This document shows, in pieces, positions 1 to 14,600 of a stretch of DNA of 64,000 nucleotides. The DNA is taken from positions 22,854,037 through 22,918,036 of the forward strand of contig BSYO01000004.1 of the NCBI GenBank assembly GCA_033239525.1, written 5' to 3'. Positions within the stretch are counted from its first letter, which is position 1; each line of letters begins with the position of its first letter. The notes under the pieces are model-generated. The model was not told where the DNA came from. It ran no database searches and worked only from the letters and a program-made list of their open reading frames with translations. The stretch is from Nepenthes gracilis. Lineage: Eukaryota; Streptophyta; Magnoliopsida; Caryophyllales; Nepenthaceae. The translations under genes were made by a program, and so were the position numbers.

Positions 1-422
1 GAAAGAAAGAGAGTTTTGCCAAGTTTGAGGGGGAAAAAATCATATCACGTTTAGCTGCTAAAAGATGAAAACTAATAGATACTACACTGACAACAACACA
101 AGCTATTTGACAATCAGTTCATTGGAAATTTGAGTTCAAGTTCTGGGATCTTATCTCCTTGGTTAAATTTGAAAGCCTTAAGTGATTCTCCAAAATCTTT
201 CATTGGACTATTCAAGTATCTATTTTACACTGAATTATGTAGTTCAACAATTAGAAGTAATACTGTGCCTTGAGTCTAACTACACAGGAATAACTATATG
301 AATCTGGCCTTTGCAACTTCATTTGGTTTTCCAAAGATTAAATGATCGACCATAAATTTGCAAATAGGCAACATTTACCTATGCAAGTAGGATAGGCTAA
401 TGGATATAACATCAACACTTAC

Positions 423-3188
423 TTTAGAAGCATCAAGCACCATTAACACAAGATCGGACGATTTGGAAACGGCAATAACCTGAGAGTAGACAAAATTTCA
501 AAATTTGGAGAAATTCCACAAGATACTAAAAAAGAAAAGAAAGAATGCACAACTTTTTCCAAAATATTTCTAGAAAAACTTATTACAACTAATAACTGTC
601 ACTTCTGATTGCATGAACTTTTTACTGTTATAATAGATAAATAATAGAAGGGATAGTTCATTGGGTTGAAAACACACAGTTGCCTACCAGGCTACCCTTG
701 ATTTCCCCAACAATACTTTTTATATGTTATGCATCAACGAGATTTTGCTAATAGAAGGAAGAATGTGCTATCTTCATTTCACTTATTTTCATTCTTCTGG
801 AAAAGGAAAACAACCGCTATTGTATTTACGCCATAATGGGTGTGTTTTGGATTTATGGAAGCGTGACAGGATCCATTCCATACAAGGTCTAATGCTGTCC
901 CCTTGCTGTATTTAGCACTGGGCAATGGGCCAACGGGGACAGACGAAGTGCTGCGCAGCTGCGCTTATAAGAATTGCTCCTGCACACATAGACCTCCACA
1001 GTTCCATGCTGTCTAGGAAAATAGTCCTCCAACCAAGCATTAACTTCCCAGAGATCCCATGTGATAAATGGAATGCCAGGTACTGAGAATCACAAATAAT
1101 AAAAGGTTTACCTGTCTTCCACGCCCCTTCCCTTCTGAAGCACCCTCAATAATTCCAGGGAGGTCAAGCAGTTGAATTTTAGTATCATTGTAGTGTATGA
1201 TCCCAGGAATGCAGGTAAGTGTCGTGAACTCATATGATGCGGCTTCTGAATGTGTTCCAGTTAGCATGGTTAACAGTGTGGACTTGCCAACACTGTAAAA
1301 AAATAAAAATTGAAATAACAAACAATGATCAGCACAATGCCCCACTGCCAAAAAAGCATCTGCAAGATGGCAAGTCTGCCAACAATGCAAACCCCCCAAA
1401 AAGATAGTCAGCATTATGCGCTGCCCTACCCCAAAAGCATCAGCATGATGACATGATATCGAAAGCTCAAGTGAGCAGCTATGCTATTTTTTGCAGTCTA
1501 AGATAATCAAAAGCATCATTAATACTGAGATATTTCACTGTTCTAATGAAAGCAAACCTTGGAAATCCAATCAGTGCAACACGTCCATGGCCGTACTTGG
1601 TTACTTCAAAACCCTCTCCTCCTCCACTGGAGCCCTGATTTGTAGCAACTAAAAGTCAAAGAAAGGCGATGCAAAAAGGAATGCAAAGAAGTCTAATGAA
1701 AATATTGCACAATGTGAAGCATATAAGCAGTGGATCAGCCATATCTCGGTAATTTTTAACAGTAGCCACGTATAACTGGAACCACATTCAACCATGACAA
1801 TTCATTCTACAAGAGCAGTTACAATGCTGAATTCCCAAATTGTTAGTTTCCTCAATTATGTACACCAAAAATATAGACACGCCTGCTAATTTCTTAGAGT
1901 AGTTTGGTAACAAGAAAGAAAGTGTTGGTAAAGAAGCCTATAGTTTACGTCTATCTCATGAAGGAGATTTATGAATGAGATTTCTGTAATTATTTTACTA
2001 AGTAAACCATTGACTTTATCTCCTCCCATAAAATTAGATAGTAAAGCTCCTAATTCTATAGCAATCAATTTCAAGGCTACTGGGAAAGATAAATCTAAGC
2101 ATGCATACAATCAGTAAGCAGTAAGCACTAAGCACAACAGCATATCACTCTCAGATCCACAGTGAGCTTTTCTTAATCATATAAACATGAAGCACTTGGA
2201 ATTGGGCCGTGAAAGGATCCTAATAGGTCAGCTGCAGTGGATCATCAACTTCGCTCAGGGAAAACTAAACACATAATTCTTTTTACTGATAGCCAAGGAA
2301 ATACAGATACTTTGCTTAATATAAAAATCATGAAGCACTAGGAAATAGGTCTAGAAAAGGATCCTACATAGAAGGGCTAAACCTAAGTAGAGTCGCATCC
2401 TGCAACTTAGCCTTGTTTACTAATCTATAAAACAACTGGGAAAAAAACTATAATACTTGCTCAACAACAATGATTCAAAACATGTGCAATTCAAAGCTGG
2501 TACTAATCTTAAAACTGCTGATATTTTAACCAGAGTACATCAAGCAATTTGGCATGTGCAACTCAAAATTGTACGGAACTAAAGAAAGCTGCATACCTTA
2601 GGGGGCTCCAAGAGTTGCGTTCTTAGCTTTGCTATCTTTGCCTTGAGCTGACCAAGATGATACTCTGCATATTGAAGTTGACACAATCAAATAGCACAAT
2701 AACTTGAAAGAAAAACTGAAGAACATTTAAGATAAGCAATAGCCTAACAATTTCAGTTACTAAGAAAATAGTACTGAAAATGTTCGATTACAAAGCTAAG
2801 TTGTTTTCCACATCTACATCAAGCTATTAATCTCCAGGAATTTTTTACTTTCAAATTCCATTAGTTTCATTTTTTATTCATACAGATTTGAAAAAATAGC
2901 GCAGGAGGTAAGGAAATAGTTATAGAGGGAGAGTATGGAAAGGATAAAAGGGAACCACTTGTAATTCATACTTGTTCTCAAGTCTCAACAAGAAAGTGCA
3001 TTATCGCAATCCTGCATTTTCATCTTATTAAGTTGTAAAAAGATTACAGTGTGTGAAGAAGGGAGGCACCAGCACACAACAAAGCTATGTGCCATAAAAA
3101 CCATAGAATGATGCTGACCTGTGGCTTTATTCTTCTGTGTCCGAGCCATTTCAGCTTCAATTTCCTTGATCTTTTCTATGATCCCCAT
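423..3188 (-). CDS. DRG: DRG-family GTPase, 5' half (five coding exons; gene continues past the left edge)
   Basis: Developmentally regulated GTP-binding proteins are cytosolic, ribosome-associated GTPases of the OBG/DRG class. Five coding exons with GT-AG borders can be placed: 3188-3119, 2664-2597, 1634-1558, 1292-1112 and 479-423. Together they give 151 codons of a family usually near 400 residues. The start is the Met of [20 protein letters not shown], the typical N-terminus of the plant group UniProt names DRG1/DRG2. A glycine-rich linker (GSSGGGEGF) is followed by the P-loop GFPSVGKST, split between exons 3 and 4, then by [10 protein letters not shown] (G2 region), DLPGIIEGA (G3) and GKGRGRQ, and last by [19 protein letters not shown]. 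The NKxD and C-terminal TGS parts must lie to the left. Reading frame and phases are intact across every junction, so I see a functional gene. The family assignment is secure; the choice of paralogue is by resemblance. Confidence 0.93.
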
Positions 3189-5460
3189 AGTTCCTGTATT
3201 TCAGCTGCTGTTAATGGAAAATAAAGAAAAAAGTAAGCTTTCACGTGATTATTACCACCACAATCAGATCTACACATTCTACCTCCAAGGAAGAAATCCG
3301 ATACTTGCAAGCATAATGTGCACCAAACAGTGACATAACAAACAATAAGCAACACATTAAAATAAGATTTTTTTTTTCTTTCCATTCTTCCTTCAGCATC
3401 CACCCTTCAATGGGAATGTAAGTACAAAATAGATATTAAAGACGAAGCACCAAAGGATGGTGCACCCTCACAGAACGTTAGCACCTCAATTTACCATAAT
3501 GTGGTTCTTAAACATCTTCTTAACATGATACATATATTTAATAAGTGGATAGAAAGCTGAAAAACAGATAATTATTGATTCACATGTTTGACATGAATGT
3601 CTACACTTCAAGAAATGTAAGAATCCAAGACATGCACGGTTACAACCACAGAAACTACAACCAGTTCATTAAAATTTTCTGAGTGGGATGCCAAGTAAAA
3701 ACAGGGTACAAGTTTCGTAATTGGACCCAAATACATATTCCATCCTATTTTCTGTGTAAGTGACACAAGTTTATCATTTTTACAGACAAATACAGAGCCA
3801 TACATCACTAAGCCAACTTTGGAGTCAACAGAGATTTAGTTAATACAAGAGACACAACTAAATGTTAGCTTCCAAAAGCATTCAACCAGTAGAAACTCTA
3901 GCATTGGTTGCCTAGGAGTTGTTGAATCGACATCTAATACCATCCCACAACTATGAGATCATTTAATCACACAAGCACTAAGAGGACTTGTATTATTACA
4001 ACTCTAGGATTGAATAAATTCAAAGATGAAGTACACAAGCTTCTTAACCACTAAAATCAGAGTAACTTAGAAGAAAAAGAAAAAAAATAAATAGCCCAAA
4101 AAGAGTCACATGCTGCTACCTTAAAATTTGGACAAATTTACATTCTGGTATCAAGTATACTAAGGTTTGGAAAACTGCATACCAGTGCCCAAGGTTTTAA
4201 AAATTAACTGACAATTGAATGCTTTGACGCATGAACTGTACTAAGAAGGACACTATATTTCATGTCCCATTTCAAAGTTATCAAAGTAATTTTTTTTTTC
4301 TTTTAAATGCATGGAATTATGACATTTTAAATGGGAAGCACAATCACATTTTTATTTGGTTACAATTACATCCTTTTAATTTCAACTTGTGAGCACTGTC
4401 TGCAACCAAACTTGAAATCATGGTCTATTGATGCGTATCAGCATGTAATTTACTAAAAGACAAATATCTAACTTTCAATTGGTTAGCTTCATCTTGTTGT
4501 TTTCAGTGTTTCTTAACCCTTAATTATGCGGCTCAAAATGTAACATTCACACTACGCCAGTTTGACAAATTGATATTTTCCCTGTACAATGTAGATATTT
4601 AATTCAGGGAATTATTATAAATATTATTATTTCTATCAAAAAACTATTAAATTTTTATTTTTCCCAATTTTATTATAAACTTTTGTTTAGTATCAATTTT
4701 ATTCTATTGAACAAACTTTGCCCAAACCGTCATGTAAAAAGCACAAAATTTGACATGAATTTTAAATTTTTTACACTTGACTTTTTTTTAAATCGCATGC
4801 GTATTAGCAATAACTCGAGATCATCATGTAGAACGTTCTAAATTAGCATTCTTGTACTTTCACAATTCTAAAGCTTTTTTGAACCACAAATGTATTTGAT
4901 ATAGGACTAAAAATATATTCAGTTTGACTTGATTTTTCATGAACAGAATAAAATTTGTACTAGAACCAAAGTTGAATTACAAAAAATAAAAGTTGAGGAT
5001 GGAATTTTAAAAAATGTGAAAATTGGGAAATATTGTTTTTGCAGTTTTTCGGATTCAATGTGGAAAGATGAAAAAGGAAATTCGAACAATCTTTCATCTG
5101 GATAGCTGAATACAAACGGCAAGGTCTTACCAAATCAACAATTCAGCACTTCAATCGTATAGCTCAACTTAACCAAAAACAGACGGATAGTGCATCAAGC
5201 AGGAGTTGACGCCTTAAAGGTCCTAAATTTCGAAAAAGAATTATCGAGAAAGTAACTATCGATAACTTAATCAATCAATATATTGCAAAAAACAGAAGCA
5301 AGAAGCTTCTCACCGGAGAGTGAGAGAAAGATATAGAGAGAGAGAGACGGTTTGAGTGTATGATCGAATCGGTATCTCAGCAAGCTACAACCACTTATGA
5401 TGGAGTAGTGACGATGGCGGAACGTCGGAACTTAGAAATTAGGTAATGGCCGCCGCGTTG
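3189..5460 (-). promoter_or_regulatory. DRG 5' UTR exon, leader intron and promoter region
   Basis: The sequence before the DRG start codon ends an intron: a pyrimidine-rich stretch and acceptor CAG near 3213 precede a short untranslated segment. A matching donor, CTCTCCG followed by GTGAG, lies at 5314/5313. A CT-rich leader exon (CTCTCTCTCT near 5335-5345) would therefore start around 5350-5400, with a leader intron of about 2.1 kb. The intron is AT-rich and I see no gene in it. The transcription start is inferred, not seen. Confidence 0.5.
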
Positions 5461-8290
5461 CCTTTTATCGGGGAAAAACAATTTTATAATTGAGTATATT
5501 ATAGAATCATCTTTTAATTATTTTAATATTATAATATTTCATTTATTTAAATATTAATAGACTTTTATTAAAAATATATAAATAGATAAAACAATATTAA
5601 TCTATTATGTATTTTCATTTTAAGTATTTTTATTTCTACGATTGAAAATAATAAACAAATATATCTTAAATAATATCATTAAATACTTTAAAATTAAAGA
5701 ATAACATTAAATATAAATAACACAAACCCTCAGATAAAGCCAAACAGCATAAAATCGTCTCAGCCATCGTATAACGACTTTATATTATACCTTGTATTAA
5801 ATTAATATTAAAATAATATCCTTTAATTATTACTGTAAAATTTATAATAATATAATATTTTATTTATTTATATTAAAATAAAAATAAATAAATTAATAAA
5901 TATTATATTAATTAAATATTAAAAAATGACTAAATAATATTCCCAAAACATTTTTTCTATATCTTAAATTGTCGTGTGTGATAAATCAACTCATTGGTGG
6001 TAGTGCTAATTAGTGTGCTGGCACGGCACCAGTGAGTTGAAGTGTTGGCCCATATAATAAAAAATAAAAAATATACCAATTATTATGAATAGATAAATCT
6101 TACTATATTTTATTGACCAAATATTTAATATTATGATTTATAAATATCAAAAAATATATTTAATAATTCATATTGTTGGAAAAGAGGACGTCCGACTTTT
6201 CCGCTCGAATGACACAGTAAGGAATGAGAAAGAAGAAGAAAATCGAACACAGTAATTTTACGTGAAAAATTCTTATCAATTAAGGAAAAAATCACGGGAT
6301 GATCTGTCCATTAAGCTAATTTCACTATATGTGAGATTTGTGAGCAGTTTTCCTCATTACACAGGGAGAAAAAAATATAAAACGAAAAACAGAGCATAAG
6401 CAAAACACACAACGATTGCTTACAAATTTCGCTCCCCTCTCTTCACAGTTTTCTTATCTATTTTTCTTTGCCTCACAAGCTTTCTCACACACCGCGCTCC
6501 ACTAAGCAATTCACAATACTTGCCTTTTGTATATTAAGATCTTCATACCAGAAATTGATATAATATTCCTTACACAAGGACAGGATCTGTCCTTTCTAAC
6601 AAAATGAATATGCCCTATTCAAAATTAGCTCCTATATAACCGTCTGAGATCACGTATTTCCAGAGGATCTTCTGAGCTAACGTCATTCTGGACTTCTAGG
6701 CGGGCGGCTAACGATTCTTCGTTCGCGTTTTCCATAAGACCGGTCAATACTCTTGTTGACCATCCATAAAGAATCCGATCAACTTTGTTGATCGAAAATT
6801 CTTCCACTTATTCTGTACAAGTAACACGTCTTTGCTCCGTGCAAGTCCTCCGTCCAATAAGACTTCCACACGAGCGTGATTTTCGACGCATATAATTTTA
6901 AATTTTATTAGTATTTTTGCTTGCATCACTTACGGCTACTTCTGAAGTTATCTTCATTGCTCTTATTCAAATGATTATATTTTTAACGTAACTTTTTTGT
7001 ATCAAATTAATTTATAAAGAAAGATATAAATTTTTATTATATTTGGTATTATCATTCACCTATTATTTGCCACCTGACACTGAATGCTAACTCAAACGAT
7101 ATCATACTTGTCAATGAGCTTAAGAGATCTCATACAATTAATAACGGTATAAGTAAACTAAGTTTTTAATTGACATTTATAATTGACTTAATCAGATATT
7201 TTTATTGTGAAATATAATTAAAATAAAATGAAAGGATATGTGATGTTTGATACCAAGTAGGCCAAGTTTCATTACACTGTGCAGCGATCTCAAATTTTCT
7301 TGTAGCGGTGGTTATCTGTCTATACAATATTCTAAGTTACTACCGTCAAAAAAGAGATATTGTGGTAATTTTACATAACACTATTTATTATTTTAAGATA
7401 ATAAAAAATAAACTGTAAAATATTTTCAACATAAATGATAATAGTATAACATATACGTTTTTATAAAATAATTAACCATTCAAAATTAAATAAAATTACA
7501 ATTTAAATAAACCAACAGTAACATGATTATTTAAAACATTACAAAAAAACTCTTATTAAAATTTTTATATTAATTTATGATATTATTAATTTCTTTATAA
7601 ATTACAAAAATAATATGTTGGTATTTAAAATTTTTAAAATCAATAATTATTTTACAATTTTTAACTTTCAAAAATAGTGTGCGATATATTTTTATTTAAT
7701 AATTATAAAGTTATAATTTATAGAATTTATAATTGTTGGCCGTCCTCAAAAAGGTGCATATTTATTCTCCCAGGTGCATATAAATCCGATATATTTTTAT
7801 TCGATAAGTCAAAAATTGTATTCATAGAAAACTATAGAAATTTATGAGATATTTTAAAGAGTGTAGGCTTTTAATTCTACGAAATCTAAACAGATACAAA
7901 GCAAAAGGTTAGATTTTGAAGTGGTTTTAAAAATATATTAATATAAAAATAAAATAAAAATAAAATTTAAATAAAGTTTGGGTTAAAACATGTAAAAAAT
8001 CTTTAAAATTACGACTTTAGAATAAAAAGAAAAAAATTAAATTAAAACAAATTAGATTTGCAATAAACAAAAGCTAAATATAAAAAAATAGAGCGCAACA
8101 TAGAAACAGTAAATTATAAAATATATTAATTGAATGTAAAAGAAATAATTTTTCCACATAGATGACGAAATTAAACGAGTGACAATAATTTATAAAATAA
8201 AAATGTAATTTTCGATTGTATAAGAATTTTAATTTTAATAAAATTTACATATTAAATAGGTTATAAATAAAATAAATAAATAAATATTAC
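5461..8290. other. AT-rich intergenic region between DRG and the TRF-like gene
   Basis: This is strongly AT-rich, low-complexity sequence with no ORF that resembles a protein. The one less AT-rich stretch, about 6170-6990, begins TGTTGGAAAAG and includes a TTTTACGTGAAAA motif of a kind common near plant LTR-retrotransposon ends, so it may be a worn LTR or solo LTR. No matching partner is visible in the window. Confidence 0.4.
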
Positions 8291-8655
8291 TATTAGAGTT
8301 GAGCCCCTTCCGTTGGAATTCAAACGGCTGCTTGCAGTTGCAGTATTATTGCAGGTTCACTTCCCTCTTCATTCAAGATAACGACGTTTTTATTTTTCCT
8401 TAATTTTTGCAGAAGCGCTCGTCAAAACAGAAATCAAAAATTCCCACCATGCAAGCAAGATAATGAAGCCTCGGTCAAATCTCTCTTGATCCTCCTGTCA
8501 AGATCGGCAGCCTTGAGCAAGGCTTCCTTGATACCAAATCCGACTCACAATTTATAACATCAAATGCTACACAGGGCAAAACAGCCATTATCATATGGTC
8601 AGCATTCATTATTTCTTTTTGTTTTTTTGGCAATTTCTAATTTGGCATAGTCGGT
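8291..8655 (-). other. 3' UTR of the TRF-like MYB gene
   Basis: About 360 bases follow the TRF-like stop codon and are less AT-rich than the DNA beyond. They contain AATAAA-like words near 8390 and again near 8280 (minus strand) before the sequence becomes A/T-rich. The 3' end is inferred. Within it, minus-strand 8545-8440 reads as about 33 codons of protein-like composition, but no start, homologue or splice context supports it as a separate gene. Confidence 0.4.
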
Positions 8656-11600
8656 TTACAAGAATCCCGATCTATTTTCGCTCACACTCGCCCCTGACTG
8701 GCTGCCGCTTGCTTTGAGGTTCTTCGTCGACTGGCTGTTCATTTCAGCAAGCTCTCTCACCTTCGACAAAATTGGCGCAGGAATCGGGATCGTTGCATTC
8801 TTCCGAGGATTCGTCTGCTGCGTTCAGACAATAGTAGAAAATGAGACTAAGCCATTGTAAACACCGATGCTGCATAATAGATAGATCACCAAATGAAGGC
8901 ATTCCCTTTGTAAGAGACTGGAAGTTTAAGATCGTCGACAATAGGGTGAGACCCAGATATCCCCCCATACCGGTTTAAGGGCGGCTTATAACGCCAACCA
9001 TAGCTCTAATGACACTAAAAGACCTAATAAGAGTAGCCATTAATGAAGAATAATAACTACATCACTATCCCTCCGCTCGCTTGTAGGCCTAACAGTAACA
9101 TTACTGCCTTTATAAAATGTGGAAAACTAGAAGGAATGAAACAAAAAAGAGGTCTCTAGGATTATTATTTTTATAAATGGATCGTTCTTATTTGCAGCAA
9201 GTGGCTGATGCATCTGAAGAGCAATTAAGAAGGGATGAGACTGACTTTATATTTATGATTTTTTAAAATCAATTGTGAGGGGAGAAATAAAAAGGAATAT
9301 AGAGTGTGTAAAGCTGAAGCAACTACTTATCAGTGTACACGGTAGTAACATAGCAGTTTCCCTATTCGACTACTCATCATCTTAACGAACATTCTTCAAC
9401 AAAAGAGTAAAACAACAAACATGGGTAGGTAAGGAATCCCTAGAGGCACAAGACAACCCTCTCTAAACACAAGAATTGAGAGGTCTACAAGAAAACTAAA
9501 TAGTACCACCAGAATTTACCTCTTTAGCAATAACATTCTGCCCTTGAGAGGACTCATTCTCTCAGAAATTGACACCCATATTAACAAACACTAAACCTGT
9601 GACCATTCAGTGAGAGATAACCAATAAAAATACATTTAACCAAAAGACACTGTGGGGTTTTGAGCTCGGGCACTACAAGTGGAAAATGATTCATGATAAA
9701 ACACCACAGTTAGAACAACACTGCTTGAGAAATTTGGGTGTGTTCATGGGAAACAATAATGGCCCGTTTAGTTACATGAAAATATGTAAGAAAGGGAAAA
9801 TAAAAAGTTAGGAGGAAATTATCTTTATGGGCTTGGATGTTTGAAAAACTACAAGGAACAAATTTATATGAAAAATTATGTGGAGTCCCACTTTCCGCTT
9901 GAAACTAATGTTCATAGTTTGTTTTTATTTTCTTCAAATTTTCTTACAACCAAACAAGCCATAAAAGTTCTTGCCACTTCCAAAGATACCTACTTTCCTC
10001 ACCGCAACACTATTTTGAGTGCGTCCACACACGTAATTTGGAACTAAATAAAGAATTCATACTAAAGATGCCTACTGCTCCTCGTTGCAACACTATTTTG
10101 AGTAGGTGTGTTTACACAAGTAATTCGGAACTAAATGATGCCATTGTACATCCTATCATGACCAGGACTTCTGAAAGACACAAAGGAATGACAAAAAAAA
10201 AAAAAAAAAGCAGCTTTTCCATTAAATCTGCTCCGAACAGGCGAACAGGGTTATGTGTAAATTTGGAACATGAACAGCGAACAAGTTCCTGAATTGATTA
10301 GCTAAGCAAATTATTTACGCATCTGATGAAGGGAAGAAAGAAGATGAATATGAACAACTTGTTATAGGATCCAACCGTCCCAACTAAATGACCCATGGAT
10401 ATGGACTTCCTAAAGTGGCAAGCATGAGCAATGATGGGCTAATTTTGGTGATCAAGCCAAATTATAAAAGATGTGGCATTGATTAAACCATTGTGCTAAA
10501 AAAATATCAGATGCTTCCCACATCCCACATGTTGGAGCATATAGAATCTGGTATATCAATGGTCAACTAACAAATATTACTGCTTTAGGGAATATAACCT
10601 AGAAGCCAAATTTAATAAATCATTTGTACCCGTGGGTAAAAATAGCAATATAGGTATTAGTCGTGACCATACCAATATTGGACAATATATATAAATATCA
10701 AATATGTCAGAATTTTTTTTTCTGAAAAATATAATCTAACGACAAATATCAACTAATATATCGGCCATATCGTATGGTAGTTTTGAATATTGACTAATAT
10801 ATTATGCTTTTGTCTTGTATTGGGGGCAGATATCAGTTGATATATTGGATATCGGCCGACATTTTCATCAATGTTTGTACCCCACACCACTAAGATTGAT
10901 AGACACATACAGGAGAAAACGTCAGGAAGAAACAGTATAGGCAGCAGCAATTGATGATATTGATCCAATCACTAAATTAACAATATAATTCCTTAAGGAA
11001 AGGGCATAACACAAATACACAAAGTACACAAAGACGTCCTGCAACTCACAGTATGTAGCAATCAATTTTAGGGGCATTGTTCTCATACCCAAATGATCCT
11101 GAGCTCCAAAAATAAAACTAAACAAAGAAAACACTATTGAAAATCTCAAATTGAATTGGTGCAACACCCACTTTGGCTATCATGAAGATTCATCTCCACT
11201 CAATACTGATCCAATCAACTTTAAACAAAAAGAGATTTGATCTCAACCGAGTCACACAGCAGTTCAAACTCACAGATCCATAGAATTGTTCACGACTTAG
11301 GTTGGTGCAGGGAAGAGTCTCCAATTGACATTCAAATAGCCATCAAATCTAAAAATCAACTCACCTACAGAAAGTCACTCTGATGGCCAGACTTGCTGGC
11401 TTAACAGTGCCTTCTGATGCCACTATGAGACTAACTTTTTTGGATTGTTGAACTTCAAGGTCGCTTGGTCAGGCTGCTATTAAAGGGTGACCCAATGCAC
11501 GTCATTTCCTAAATTAAGGGTCAAATGTAAGCAATCTTATCCATGTATGGTAGAAAGGGTGTTTCTATGGTTTGAATACCCAACTTCCATGCCACAAGGA

Positions 11601-14600
11601 TCAACATTAACATTTCCCATTATAACCTTCTACAATCAGCCAGCTTTTACTGCTTCAAAAATGGGGCTAGAGTGATAATAGGTGATGGTTGATGACAGAT
11701 AGAATTGGACATGACACCATGTCAAAAATCAAAACCATTTAGGAACAACGAGAAAGAAGAGCATGACAAAGGAAAAGAAACACAAGTGCAAGAGTGAGTG
11801 GAAGGCATCAACAGGGACAGACAAGACACTTTCCTACTTGCATCAATGATATTTTTCTATCCATTATTATCTTTGACATGATAAGCACAATTGCAAAAAA
11901 TTCCTTAACAATATAAACCCAAGCCCGAAAAACTAACACAGCCAATAAACTTATAACCTGCAACAGATTTTCCAATGCAAAGAACTTATTTCAAGCAGCA
12001 AAAAAAGCAACTAGGCTATTTCATTGATTATTAGCTCTATATTGATCAAATCATCATATATACGAATGACATCACATAACAATCTAGTAGTTCAAAAGAA
12101 TTTCATTTTACATAGCCCAATGACATGAGGTTATAAATTTATAATATAGGAGATTGGTGCTTGAGATTTTACCTTACTAGCAGAAGCAAATAGAAAAATA
12201 TTATCTGCTTTGTGCCAAGACTCATCATAGCATGTTCTATTTTTTTCAGATAGTACAGGGGAAATTGGTATTATCTAAGGTTCAAATGCGGAACAAGAGA
12301 AAACCGTGGTTCAAAGAGTGGTGGACAGTGTCACAACATCCTTACGGAATATCTAAGTTTTAAGGCAGGATTGAACTGATCATTAATGTTTTATCAATGA
12401 TCAAAAACAGATACATAGCGCATGGTATAAATAAAACCTCTTTTCCCTCTTACCAATTCACCATTGGTGCAGACTTGGGGATGAAATGCAGGCAAGATGA
12501 AGCAAAATAATGCTCATTAGGAGTAAATTTTGGGCAAACTCACTATCAAGTGATAGCAAATTAGGCTGAGCAAAGCACCCTGCTATGAAATGTATGCAAC
12601 TGCACCTTCCGATCAGTATGGGTAGATTCTTTTCCCAGCTTGAGAATATTACTGTGTCTAGGTACTAGTATTGTCTCAGTGATCACAGTTTCACTACAAC
12701 TTTTGTCCAGGAATTTCAAGAAACAGGTACCATGTCATGTTCAACAACAAATAAGAATCCACAGAGCTATGATAGAAAACTATACATTGTAGAAACTGCT
12801 TACCCCTTTCTCTGAAGGTGTATATGCACAGCTAGCTTTCAGAAGGTTCCTCCATTTATCCTGCAACACAAGAAATCATTACAGCAATGATATTTTTTAA
12901 TGGAGCTCTGATGAGGACATCCGTGGAGAAATGATATCTTCGTTCATTTTATCAAATTTGCTAGCATATTTTCATAGAGATTTTTAAAATTTTCTAATTT
13001 TAATAGTCTCGAGAATAACTATAAAAGATTATATTTTATTTTCTTATTCTGGCCATCATTAATTAAAAAATTACATTTATTTCCTAATTAACCTAAGACT
13101 AATAGTGCATTAAGGATTCTGATTTAATTGTTTTAGGAGCTGTAGATGAATGATATAATTAATATGGCTGATGCCTTATTAACTCTCTCTTCCCCCTTGC
13201 TTCTTCTTTCCCTCCCCTCCGGTCTTTCTCTACTCCTTCCCTCGTCGTTCCTGCTGCTGCTTCTTCTTCCCCTTCCCTCTTCCTCCCTCTTGTTCCATGC
13301 ATCAAGCATAAACACAAGTTGTCATGAAAAAGCCATATTTCAGAGATGCAATCAATTTGTTAAAAAAAAAAGTGATACATACCTTCAGATCAACTGAGGT
13401 CCGGTATGAATAGGATGCAAAGGAAAGCCGTTTAATCTCAGACCACCTACCAGCTCCAAACCTAGAAACACCCTCAACCAGCTTCACAACTTCAGAGAGT
13501 GTCCAAGCTCGATGATGTTTCCTTCTAATTCCACCTTTTGCAGTGGGAACAGTAGTATCATCTGAATAATTTCCAGGCAAATCCACACGTTTTGGCTCCT
13601 TATCACCACAAACTTCGGGAATGTGGGTTACTGATGATTGCTTCTCTTTTGTTCCTTCTTCAATAAGCTACATACAGTACACAAGAAAAGCACAATGACT
13701 GTGCTTTACCACTTCCTGGGAAACTTTAATTAATATTCTGGATGTAAAATATTCTACTCAAATCAAATATCTAATTCAGTGCTATGGTAGAAATATAGTA
13801 TAAGTGAAGGACCATAGAACGGTTGCAAGGAGATGTCAAGCTTCAGAATTTACAGGGCATGACAGAGCCCTATATCTGCGTTCTAGTTCAAACCACATTG
13901 CTGCATGTGCAATATTGCTAAGAAATATATTCTCCACAAGGTGTTTTATCATGATTGATTTTCGTCTATCGTGATGACTGAACAAAGAAAGCTGTTATAT
14001 CCTCCAAAGCTAAAAAAGACACTGCTTCCCAACTTTCACAAACTCATATGCATTCTATGGGGATCCTAGAAGCAGGCAAGCGGGCAGACATCCTTTCAGG
14101 CAAGATTAGAACATTCCTTCGGGGAAAAAAACAGAATAATACATTCAAGGGGGAACGAAAGAAATTTTTTTCTACCAGAGAATCAATTATTTTATGTTTC
14201 AAAGAATTTCCATGATAATCAAAACAATGATTCATGGGTTCAATTTTTTTACGAACAGATTAACGAGTTCAATATAGTAAAATAAGTTAAAAACTTTCGT
14301 TTAAATTGTTCATTTTGAAATTTTCTGAGAAGCTAATCATGGTTTCTCTCTTTCAGAAAAAAACAAGAATGTTATGCTCATTAGCAAACTTGTTGAAGGA
14401 ATGAAAAATAACTAAAATACATCTTTTGGATAACAGGTAGAATTGACATGTGACTGCGCATGTACAAGTCTGCATGCAGGCATTTGTGCATGTGTGCAGG
14501 TGACAATGCCGACAAAAACCTACCGTAAGAAATGATGTAAAACGTCAAATCACATGGACATGTGTTGATGCTTGTTATGGAAACAAGGTTATTAGGTAAG

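Larger units (their letters stand above)
8818..12803 (-). other. TRFL intron 7 (4.0 kb)
   Basis: The intron lies between donor GGG/GTAAGC at 12804/12803 and a tandem acceptor GCAGCAG at 8821-8815. It holds a short inverted-repeat element (9761-9960), a copia-like coding relic (about 9540-9700), an approximate 50-base direct repeat (about 10000-10050 and 10085-10135) and a stretch rich in ATATATCGGCC-like words (10660-10870). Related words recur at 31790-31960, suggesting one dispersed repeat family. I see no host gene. Confidence 0.6.

Noticed and set aside
2597..2664. Suspected 5-base deletion and frameshift in DRG exon 2
   Set aside because: A careful re-reading restored [17 protein letters not shown] with a proper donor; the exon is intact and the suspicion was a misreading.
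13133..13397. ORFs in the polypyrimidine tract (both strands)
   Set aside because: They read as Leu/Ser-rich and Arg/Glu-rich strings respectively and lie within a TRFL intron.
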